This document shows positions 57,559 to 64,000 of a stretch of 64,000 bases of DNA, in pieces; position 1 is the first letter of the stretch, and each line of letters begins with the position of its first letter. The notes under the pieces are model-generated. The model saw only the letters and a list, made by a program, of their open reading frames with translations. It made no database searches and was not told where the DNA came from. The stretch covers positions 33,605 through 97,604 of IMG/VR virus record IMGVR_UViG_3300045976_000088. One strand, given 5' to 3'. Origin of the DNA: a virus. Made by a program: the position numbers and the translations under genes.

Positions 57559-58683
57559 ATGGCATTTCAGATCAAGGATTTCGCATCGATCGTCGCTGGT
57601 TGCATCAACTGGGTGAAGTCCGCGACCAGCAAGATCACCGATTTCAACGTCGGCAGCGTGGCGCGCACGATGATCGAAGCGCCGGCCGCCGAGATGGACC
57701 AGCTGTACCAGAACCTGGTGATCGGCCTGCAAGAGGCCATTCCCGTCTCGGTGTTCACCACGTTCGGTTTCAACCAGATCCCGGCCGAGGCCGCATCGGG
57801 CATCGTTCGTTTCTCGACCGGCGGCCCGCTGGCAACCTCGACCATCACGGTGCCGGCGGGTTCGGTGGTGAAAGTGCCGGGGACGTCGCAGAGCTACGCG
57901 ACACAGGCCACTGCGACGATCAACGTCGGCGCATCCTATGTGGACGTGCTGGTGGCCGCGCAAACACCGGGTGTCGCTGGCAACACCGACTCCAGCACGA
58001 TCACCGAGATGAGCACGCCGGTCTCTGGTGTCGCGTCGGTGACCAACCCCAACCCATTCATCAACGGCCGCGACCAGGAAACCGACGACGAGCGCAAGAC
58101 CCGCTTCCAGAGCTACGTCAGCACGCTCTCGCGCGGCACAAACTCGGCGATCGAGTACGGCGCGAAGTCGGCGAACCTGACCGACGCGAACGGCACGATC
58201 ACCGAGTACGTTGCCTATGCCAAGGTCTATGAGCCCTACGTGAGCGACAACACGCAGCCGGTGGCGTTGGTCGACGTCTACATCCACAACGGCGCCAGCG
58301 CCACCTCGGGCCAGTTGGTGGCAGCTGCTCAGAACGTCGTTAACGGCTACTACGATGCCGCGGCCAACGCCATCCCTGGCTGGAAGGCCGCTGGCGTCAA
58401 TGTCGTGGTGTCGGCCGCGAACGACAAGGTGATCAATGTCACCGGCACGCTGACGCTGGACACCGGTGTCGACCACGACAGCACCGTGGCATCTGCAGCA
58501 GCCGCTGTGAAGGCCTACATCCAGGGCCTCGACGTCGGCGCTACCGTGGTGCTGGCCGAGCTCATCGCCATCATCATGCGCGACATCCCTGGCGTCTACA
58601 ACGTGGTGCTCGCAACGCCAAATGCCGACGTCACCTGCGCAGTGAACGAAAAAGCCATTGCAGGCACGGTGACCCTCTCATGA
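57559..58683 (+). CDS. Baseplate protein J
   Basis: A 374-aa protein of the gpJ/gp47 family. The order is usual: MIEAPAAEMDQLYQNLV helix, an IVRFSTGGPLATSTITVPAGSVVKV beta domain split over 90-110, PNPFINGRDQETDDERKTRF (typical NG..E.D..R.R), and a late AVKAYIQGLDVGATVVLAELIA helix with IMRDIPGVYNV. It forms the wedge that triggers sheath contraction. Confidence 0.85.
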   Translation: MAFQIKDFASIVAGCINWVKSATSKITDFNVGSVARTMIEAPAAEMDQLYQNLVIGLQEAIPVSVFTTFGFNQIPAEAASGIVRFSTGGPLATSTITVPAGSVVKVPGTSQSYATQATATINVGASYVDVLVAAQTPGVAGNTDSSTITEMSTPVSGVASVTNPNPFINGRDQETDDERKTRFQSYVSTLSRGTNSAIEYGAKSANLTDANGTITEYVAYAKVYEPYVSDNTQPVALVDVYIHNGASATSGQLVAAAQNVVNGYYDAAANAIPGWKAAGVNVVVSAANDKVINVTGTLTLDTGVDHDSTVASAAAAVKAYIQGLDVGATVVLAELIAIIMRDIPGVYNVVLATPNADVTCAVNEKAIAGTVTLS

Positions 58684-59618
58684 AGCTGACCACCACGCTC
58701 ATCGGGTACCTGAATCGGGTCTTCAAGAAAGACCCTGAGCAGGTGCTGGCGCTGCGCCTCAACTACGACGGCGCGATGACTTGGACGGTGGCCGATGGCG
58801 TGCTCACCACCAGCGTGACGGGCGGCAGCGGCACGCCGTTGCAGGTGAATCTGAGCAACTACACGATCTCCTCGCTGTGCGCTTACCTGGCGCAGCAGCA
58901 GGGCTACACGGTCCCTTACCAGGACACATCTTCTCTCGCATCGCGCTCGGCCATGGTGTTGCTCGACGGAAGCGGCGACCAGGGCGCGTCGAACGGAGAT
59001 CACATCTACGGGTACACCTCGGTTCTGTGGACCTACATGGATGCGATCGCCAACGAGCTCACGCTGATCGGCTTGGCGATCCAGGAGGGCCTGCTGCAGA
59101 TGGCGGCGTCGACCGCGGAAGGCGAGTGGGTGGATTTCCATGGCGACTACTACAACGTGCAGCGCAACCAGGGCGAGCTCGATGCGGCCTACGCGGCGCG
59201 CATCGTTGCGGAGGTGGTGCGCGCGCGCGGCAACAACGTCTCGATCGCTGAAGCGATCCGTGTTGCTGTGCAGGCCGACTCGACTCGTGTCGACGACGTG
59301 ACCACCTACACGACGGCCGCCAACGGCACGAAAAGTTATGGCCTGTTCGATGTCACGGTGGAATCGACCGTGGACGTGCCGATGGGTTCAACAGAGGATT
59401 CTGTCGTCCGCAACCTCATCGAGGTGATGCGCGATTCTGGCACCCATCTTCGGCAGCTCAAGTACGTCCGCAAGAACTCGCTCTACACCTACCCTGCGGC
59501 CGTGCTGAAGACCGGCATGAACGTCAACATCCCGAACAGCAACGCGCTGCTCTACGACGGCTCCTGGGTCTTCAACGGGTCGCAGTATTTCAACGGCGTG
59601 ATCAACTACCCGCCGTGA
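58680..59618 (+). CDS. Baseplate/tail protein I
   Basis: A 312-aa protein in the gpI position after J. The middle segment (LQMAASTAEGEWVDFHGDYYNVQRNQGELDAAYAARIVAEVVRARGNN) fits gpI-like proteins that bind J and tail fibres. A YDGSWVFNGSQYFNG end recalls tail-fibre-attachment motifs. The start ATG overlaps the J stop. Part of the same operon as 55750-58683. Confidence 0.65.
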   Translation: MKLTTTLIGYLNRVFKKDPEQVLALRLNYDGAMTWTVADGVLTTSVTGGSGTPLQVNLSNYTISSLCAYLAQQQGYTVPYQDTSSLASRSAMVLLDGSGDQGASNGDHIYGYTSVLWTYMDAIANELTLIGLAIQEGLLQMAASTAEGEWVDFHGDYYNVQRNQGELDAAYAARIVAEVVRARGNNVSIAEAIRVAVQADSTRVDDVTTYTTAANGTKSYGLFDVTVESTVDVPMGSTEDSVVRNLIEVMRDSGTHLRQLKYVRKNSLYTYPAAVLKTGMNVNIPNSNALLYDGSWVFNGSQYFNGVINYPP

Positions 59619-59650
59619 TGCAACCATTCAACGGATAACAGCAAGGCGCC

Positions 59651-61195
59651 ATGTCTACCCTCTATCGCGTCATCTACACCGACTACGGCCTGGCTGCGAT
59701 CGCGGCCGCCATTTCATCCGGCACGCCGATCAACCTGACGCAGGTCGCGGTCGGAGATGGCAATGGCGTCGACGTCACGCCGAGCCAGAGCATGACGTCG
59801 CTGGTGCACGAGGTCTATCGAGCGGCCGTCAACACCGTCGAGCAAGACCCGGCCGAGCCGACCGACTACTACGTCGAGATGATCATCCCGTCGACGGTGG
59901 GGGGGTGGACGATCCGAGAGTTCGGCATCTACGATGATCACGGCAATCTGTTCGCCGTCGGCAACTACCCGGACACCTATAAGACGCTGCCGACCGATGG
60001 GGCCACCAGCGACCTGGCGATTCGCGCCGAGATCCTGGTGCAGAACGCCGGCGTCATCACGGTGATGGTCGACCCCAACGTCGCGGTCGCATCGCGCGCC
60101 TGGGTGACGAACAACATCACGGTGCCTTTCTTGCTACCCGGTGGCACCACGCACCAGGTGCTGCGGAAAAAGAGCAACGCCGACGGCGACACCGAATGGG
60201 CGGACGTCACTGACGTGAACGTCATCGTGCAGGTGGTGCAGGAAATCCAGACCATCGCGGCCGGCCAGCTGACCTTCAACCTGGCGACGTGCACCACTGA
60301 TGGTCTGTCGGTACACGTCGGCGGCGCGCTGATCCCGAAGCGCGCCGGCGCCGGCGGTTGGCAGACCGGCACGCCGAGCGGCACGCAGGTCGTGCTGGGA
60401 ACCCAGTACCCTGTCGGCACCGAAGTGGTGTTCCTGCAGAACGAGCCCGCCAGCACGTTGACCGTGCCGCTGGACCAGTCCAAGAACCTGTCGGACGTGC
60501 TCGACAAGGCTGCTGCGCGCACGAACCTCGACATCTACAGCAAAGCGGAAACCGACCAGAAGGCGCCCGCCGGCATGGTTGCTCACTTCGCAATGCTCGC
60601 GCCGCCTACCGGCTGGCTGAAGGCCAACGGTGCGCTGGTGTCGCGCACGGCCTATGCGACCCTGTTCGCAGCGATCGGCACCACGTTCGGCGCCGGCGAT
60701 GGCAGCACGACGTTCGCACTGCCGGACCTGCGTGGCGAGTTCCTGCGCGGCCTCGATGATGGCCGCGGCGTCGACCCCGGGCGCTTGCTTGGCACCTTCG
60801 AGTCGAGTCAGAACCTGTCGCACTCGCACACGGGCACGAGCGCAACCGCTGGCAGCCACTCGCACACCGGCTCGACGTCAGCCGCCGGCGACCACGCGCA
60901 CTCTGGCTCGACGAGCGCGATCGGCGACCACACGCACAGCTTCTCGGCGATCCAGGCTGGCGGTATCCAGTCCGGCAACTCGGACGGACGTTACAGCGCC
61001 ACGCCAACAGCCAGCACCACCGGCGCGGCAGGCGGTCACTCGCACTCGATTACCACGAACACGGCCGGCAGCCACAGCCACTCGATCACCACGTCGACGA
61101 CGGGCGACCACAACCACACGCTGTCGATCGACGCCAACGGCGGCACCGAGGCCCGCCCGCGCAACATCGCCCTCCTGGTCTGCATCAAGTATTGA
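59651..61195 (+). CDS. Tail fibre with collar domain and His-rich tip
   Basis: A 514-aa protein. N-terminal fibre domain (LAAIAAAISSGTPINLTQVAVGDGNG, TIREFGIYDDHGNLFAVG) binds the baseplate. Near 310-375 lies a collar domain (PTGWLKANGALVSRTAYATL, GDGSTTFALPDLRGEFLRG). The C-terminal 120 residues contain seven HxH pairs (HSH, HAH, HTH, HNH), the metal-binding pattern of needle-like fibre tips. The stem is short for a fibre. It probably recognises the host surface. Confidence 0.75.
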   Translation: MSTLYRVIYTDYGLAAIAAAISSGTPINLTQVAVGDGNGVDVTPSQSMTSLVHEVYRAAVNTVEQDPAEPTDYYVEMIIPSTVGGWTIREFGIYDDHGNLFAVGNYPDTYKTLPTDGATSDLAIRAEILVQNAGVITVMVDPNVAVASRAWVTNNITVPFLLPGGTTHQVLRKKSNADGDTEWADVTDVNVIVQVVQEIQTIAAGQLTFNLATCTTDGLSVHVGGALIPKRAGAGGWQTGTPSGTQVVLGTQYPVGTEVVFLQNEPASTLTVPLDQSKNLSDVLDKAAARTNLDIYSKAETDQKAPAGMVAHFAMLAPPTGWLKANGALVSRTAYATLFAAIGTTFGAGDGSTTFALPDLRGEFLRGLDDGRGVDPGRLLGTFESSQNLSHSHTGTSATAGSHSHTGSTSAAGDHAHSGSTSAIGDHTHSFSAIQAGGIQSGNSDGRYSATPTASTTGAAGGHSHSITTNTAGSHSHSITTSTTGDHNHTLSIDANGGTEARPRNIALLVCIKY

Positions 61196-61197
61196 TC

Positions 61198-61497
61198 ATG
61201 ATCGTCTATCAAACCGACCGCGACGGCTGGTATGTCGGCACCATCACTGCCGACGAAAGCCCGCTTGAACCTGGCGTGTACCTGATCCCAGCGGGCGCCT
61301 ACGCAGACCCGCCACCGGATCAACCGTGGCCGCCTGGCACGACACCACGTCGCACCGGCGACCGCTGGTCCATGCAGTACAACGGGCGCCCGACCGGCGC
61401 CACGCCGGTGCAGAAGCTGGCCGAGTTCCTGGCGGCCAACCCTGACGTTGCCGCGCTCATCAACAACAAGCAGGGCGCAAGCCCGGGAGGTGTATGA
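61198..61497 (+). CDS. Tail fibre assembly-like protein
   Basis: A 99-aa protein from ATG 61198 (a TTG at 61192 is possible). The order IVYQTDRDGWYVGTITADESPLEPGVYLIP then PPDQPWPPG and RWSMQYNGRP resembles the conserved N-terminal part of fibre-assembly chaperones (Tfa type). It stands between two collar-bearing fibre genes. Confidence 0.6.
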   Translation: MIVYQTDRDGWYVGTITADESPLEPGVYLIPAGAYADPPPDQPWPPGTTPRRTGDRWSMQYNGRPTGATPVQKLAEFLAANPDVAALINNKQGASPGGV

Positions 61498-62198
61498 ATC
61501 TGCTCGACTTCATGGTTGGGATGACCGGTGTTGTGCTGCCATTCGCCGGCAGCAGCCCACCATCTGGATGGCTTCTCTGCAACGGCCAGCAGGTCAGCCG
61601 CACGACTTACCCCGAACTCTTTGCGGCGATCGGCACCACGTTCGGTGTCGGTGATGGCAGCACGACGTTCAACGTGCCCGATCTGCGCGGCCGCGTCGCC
61701 GCAGGCAAAGACGACATGGGCGGCACGGCCGCCAACGTGCTCCAGGTCTCGACGACGATTACCACGACGGCTGGCAGCGCTACAGCGACCGTCGGCAGCG
61801 CCTCCGGCTTGGCGATCGGAATGTCGGTCAAGGCGTCGACTGTGCCCGCCGGCGTGACGATCTCCGACATCAACGGAACGACTGTCACGCTATCGACCGG
61901 CACCGGTGTGACCGCGGGCACGTCGACAGCGGCCCGCTTTTCCAGCGTGGGGGATGCGCAGTCGCTCGGGTCTTCCGGCGGAACGCAGGCGCACACGATG
62001 GTGACGAAGCAGATGCCGGCTCACAACCACACGTTCGCCAGCGGATCGCAAACGATGGTGCTCGCAAACGGCCCTGGTGCTGGCGTCGCCGCGGGGGCTG
62101 CGAGCGGTCAATACCAAACCATGGACAACACGGGCGGCGGACAGCCGCACCCGAACGTGCAGCCGACCATGGTGCTGAACCACATCATCAAGACTTAG
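61494..62198 (+). CDS. Second collar-domain tail protein
   Basis: A 234-aa protein. Residues 10-65 (FAGSSPPSGWLLCNGQQVSRTTYPEL, GVGDGSTTFNVPDLRGR) duplicate the collar domain of the fibre at 59651. A short repetitive beta insert (TATVGSASGLAIGMSVKAST) and a MPAHNH-type metal site with a C-terminal NVQPTMVLNHIIKT follow. It resembles the microcystin-dependent-protein/short fibre group. A terminator follows. Confidence 0.7.
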   Translation: MNLLDFMVGMTGVVLPFAGSSPPSGWLLCNGQQVSRTTYPELFAAIGTTFGVGDGSTTFNVPDLRGRVAAGKDDMGGTAANVLQVSTTITTTAGSATATVGSASGLAIGMSVKASTVPAGVTISDINGTTVTLSTGTGVTAGTSTAARFSSVGDAQSLGSSGGTQAHTMVTKQMPAHNHTFASGSQTMVLANGPGAGVAAGAASGQYQTMDNTGGGQPHPNVQPTMVLNHIIKT

Positions 62199-62220
62199 GG
62201 GTTGACCCACCCCGCTGAGC

Positions 62221-62245
62221 AGCCCCGGATTTCCGGGGCTTTTTT
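62221..62245 (+). terminator. Rho-independent terminator after fibre genes
   Basis: AGCCCCGG (62221-62228) pairs with CCGGGGCT (62233-62240) around ATTT, then TTTTT. Confidence 0.9.
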
Positions 62246-62247
62246 GT

Positions 62248-62269
62248 GTCGTGACGTGACACTGCGGTG
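62248..62269 (+). promoter_or_regulatory. Phage promoter for lysis genes
   Basis: Exact GTCGTGACG at 62248-62256, hexamer GACACT, predicted start 62270; 20-nt leader with AGAGAG before ATG 62290. It is two bases past the terminator T-run. Confidence 0.55.
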
Positions 62270-62289
62270 GTCGAAATAAGAGAGCCAAC

Positions 62290-62664
62290 ATGGACAAGCT
62301 GATTGCCGCAATCGAAGCCATTGCCGAATTCCTTTCCAAGGCAAGCCCGCTTCTCGACAAGGCCGGACGGTTGGTTGCGCTGTTCGACAAGTCGGCGCTG
62401 ATCATGCTGGTGCCGTCGCTGGTGGGCCTCTACTACTACGACCCCGATCTCACCAAGACGCTGATGCAGTGGACCACGCCGGCGGTTTCGATTGCCGGCC
62501 TCTCGATCATCGTCAGCCGCCTGATCTTCCCTCAGATCAAGATCGACGATCTGATCGACCAGGTGAAGAACGACAAGAGCATGGCGGCCGCGATCGTCGT
62601 CGCATCGCTGGTGTTGTTTGTCGGTGTCGTGTTCCTCGGCATCGTCACGTGGGCCAAAGCCTGA
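62290..62664 (+). CDS. Putative holin (three-span)
   Basis: A 124-aa protein at the head of the lysis cassette. Hydrophobic segments at about 37-52 (ALIMLVPSLVGLYYY), 62-80 (TPAVSIAGLSIIVSRLIF) and 98-120 (AAAIVVASLVLFVGVVFLGIVTW), N-terminal amphipathic helix. Class I holins have this three-span plan. It makes holes in the inner membrane to time lysis. Confidence 0.65.
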   Translation: MDKLIAAIEAIAEFLSKASPLLDKAGRLVALFDKSALIMLVPSLVGLYYYDPDLTKTLMQWTTPAVSIAGLSIIVSRLIFPQIKIDDLIDQVKNDKSMAAAIVVASLVLFVGVVFLGIVTWAKA

Positions 62665-62666
62665 CC

Positions 62667-63392
62667 ATGCGCTGGCTGCGCCCGCTCCTCCTGGCGATCG
62701 TCACGCTGGCGCACGGCTGCATGCCGACACCAGCCCCCGCCGCCGAGGCGGTGCCAGCGAACGCACCGAGGTACCTGCCGGTGCTGCGCAGCGCGCAGCT
62801 GCAGACGTGGCCTGACGCGCCGCGTCCAGCCTTCCTCGCGGGCCAGGTCGAGCAGGAGTCGTGCGTCTCGCTGACCAGCTCGCGCTGCTGGAACCCCAGC
62901 GTGCAGCTGCGAACCGCGCGCGAGTGGGGTCGCGGACTCGGCCAAATCACCACGGCCTACAACGCCGACGGCAGCGTGCGCTTCGACAAGCAGGCCGAAC
63001 TGCGCGCCCAGTACGCAAGTCTGCGCGGGTGGACCGCCGAGCGGTGGGCCGATCCCCACTATCAACTGCTCGCCCTGGTCGAGATGGACCACGGCATCTA
63101 CCGCCGCGTCTACGATGCGGCCACGGATCTCGACCGCTTGGCATTCACGCTGAGCGGATACAACGGCGGTGAGTCAGGCGTCCGTCAGGACCGTCTGCTC
63201 TGCCGCAACACGCGCGGCTGCGACCCATCGAAATGGGTCGGCAACGTAGATCGCACCAGCGTCAAATCGCGCGCTCCCTACAAGGGCTATGGCGGAAGTC
63301 CTTACGAGATAAACCGGACCTACGTGCGGAACATCCTTTGGGTGCGAAGCGCGAAATATCAACCCTTCTTTCCTGGCAGCGCCAAGCCATGA
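62667..63392 (+). CDS. Endolysin, transglycosylase-like, with signal sequence
   Basis: A 241-aa protein. MRWLRPLLLAIVTLAHGC is a signal or signal-anchor-release sequence, with Cys18 at a lipobox-like place. The lytic domain begins FLAGQVEQESCVSL (catalytic Glu likely at 61 or 64), then GRGLGQITTAYN and FTLSGYNGGESGVRQ. This is the lysozyme/SLT arrangement that cuts peptidoglycan glycan chains. It is separated from the holin by 2 bases. Confidence 0.75.
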   Translation: MRWLRPLLLAIVTLAHGCMPTPAPAAEAVPANAPRYLPVLRSAQLQTWPDAPRPAFLAGQVEQESCVSLTSSRCWNPSVQLRTAREWGRGLGQITTAYNADGSVRFDKQAELRAQYASLRGWTAERWADPHYQLLALVEMDHGIYRRVYDAATDLDRLAFTLSGYNGGESGVRQDRLLCRNTRGCDPSKWVGNVDRTSVKSRAPYKGYGGSPYEINRTYVRNILWVRSAKYQPFFPGSAKP

Positions 63393-63712
63393 TTCCCGAG
63401 ATGCAATATGTCCTTCTCGCCTTCAACGCCGTCTTCGGCATCGCCGGCTTCTTCGGTGGCATCATCATGAAGGGCATGCTCTCCGACGTGAAGAACCTCC
63501 AGGCCGCCAATTTGGAGATGGTCAGGCAACTGGGCACATTCGCCACGCGCGCCGACGTCAAGGCTGACGTGAGCGAGGTGCGAAATGAAACACGCGAGGC
63601 GCTGAGCGAGATCGCGCGCGCTCAAGCCGAGGGGTTCAACAAAGTCTTCGACAAGATCGATGAGCTCAAGTCGACCGTCGCGCAGAAGGCCGACCGATCC
63701 GAGGTGCGGTGA
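63389..63712 (+). CDS. Membrane-anchored coiled-coil protein in lysis cassette
   Basis: A 107-aa protein. One transmembrane helix at 6-28 (YVLLAFNAVFGIAGFFGGIIM), then a long charged coiled coil (ADVKADVSEVRNETREALSEIARAQ). ATG 63389 overlaps the endolysin stop, and the stop overlaps the spanin start. Size and form suggest an antiholin or accessory lysis factor, but no family is recognised. Confidence 0.55.
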   Translation: MIPEMQYVLLAFNAVFGIAGFFGGIIMKGMLSDVKNLQAANLEMVRQLGTFATRADVKADVSEVRNETREALSEIARAQAEGFNKVFDKIDELKSTVAQKADRSEVR

Positions 63713-64000
63713 TGCTCGCAACGCTTCAGGAGAAACTGCTGGCGGCCGTGCTGCTGCTGGCGATCGGCGTCCTCATTGGTGCCGGAGGATCGCACCTGTT
63801 CTACGCGCCGCGTCTGGAGCTCGCGCGCAACCAGGTCGCGCAGCTGGGCCAGGACATCAAGGATCAGAACACGGCCATCGACAAGATGAAGTCTGATGCC
63901 GAGGAGCGCGAGCGCCAGGCGCAGGCCGCGATCGACGCCGCGCAGGCCGAGGCGCGCCGGCACCAGACCCACGCGCAGCAGCTGCTATCGCGCCAGAAGC
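63712..64000 (+). CDS. i-spanin (Rz-like), truncated by window end
   Basis: ATG 63712 overlaps the previous stop. The product has an N-terminal transmembrane helix (LAAVLLLAIGVLIGAGG) and a long charged helix (QVAQLGQDIKDQNTAIDKMKSD ... continuing), the shape of an inner-membrane spanin that joins an outer-membrane partner to break the envelope. The frame is open to the end of the window. Confidence 0.7.
   Translation, partial: MLATLQEKLLAAVLLLAIGVLIGAGGSHLFYAPRLELARNQVAQLGQDIKDQNTAIDKMKSDAEERERQAQAAIDAAQAEARRHQTHAQQLLSRQK

Noticed and set aside
1-64000. CRISPR arrays, insertion sequences or integrase
   Set aside because: No regularly spaced direct repeats with unique spacers, no transposase motifs and no tyrosine or serine recombinase were seen on either strand.

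Overview
The window is a 64 kb stretch of a tailed-phage genome of about 65% GC with tightly packed, often overlapping genes. It carries a contractile-tail (myovirus) structural set: sheath, tube, tape measure, spike, gpJ/gpI baseplate proteins and collar-type fibres. GC content and gene style fit a phage of a high-GC Gram-negative host, and a Burkholderiales-type betaproteobacterium is my guess. I see no integrase, replication genes or CRISPR, so lifestyle cannot be settled from this piece. A low-GC AraC-type gene and several minus-strand genes look like later arrivals.

Layout. 0-0.3 kb: low-complexity non-coding DNA. 0.3-7.8 kb: small accessory genes, including zinc-finger proteins, a TrpF-like barrel, a metallopeptidase, a HAD nucleotidase and an acyl carrier protein. 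7.7-10.5 kb: small and large terminase. 10.6-14.8 kb: a glycosidase-like protein and five minus-strand accessory genes. 14.9-18.5 kb: portal and a zeta-type kinase. 18.5-21.5 kb: a tRNA-Met, small proteins, a PPP phosphatase and about 1.2 kb of structured non-coding DNA. 21.5-36 kb: a MuF-type head protein, a pyrophosphatase-like protein and two giant helicase-bearing polyvalent proteins of 2096 and 1513 aa, probably injected or anti-restriction factors. 36-44.3 kb: protease, scaffold, major capsid and decoration or fibre proteins. 44.3-62.2 kb: connector, sheath, tube, chaperones, tape measure, baseplate and fibres. 62.3-64 kb: holin, endolysin and spanin; the last gene runs off the window.

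The most striking pattern is a bipartite promoter-like element. It has the 9-mer GTCGTGACG (with variants), then two bases, then a hexamer of form xAnnMT. At eight plus-strand genes and one minus-strand gene it stands so that the predicted transcription start is the A of the ATG. These genes lack a convincing Shine-Dalgarno sequence, apart from a GGAG too close to the ATG at one of them, so they look leaderless. A tenth gene is offset by one base. Seven further copies lie farther upstream of genes with a longer leader, or in front of probable small RNAs. Several copies sit directly behind rho-independent terminators. Nothing in the window obviously encodes a dedicated sigma factor or RNA polymerase.

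The second unusual locus is the RNA region at 18.5-21.5 kb. Cassettes bracketed by CACCCTCAC/GTGAGGGTG arms, one of them a degenerate tRNA-like fold, follow a tRNA-Met with mixed initiator and elongator features.
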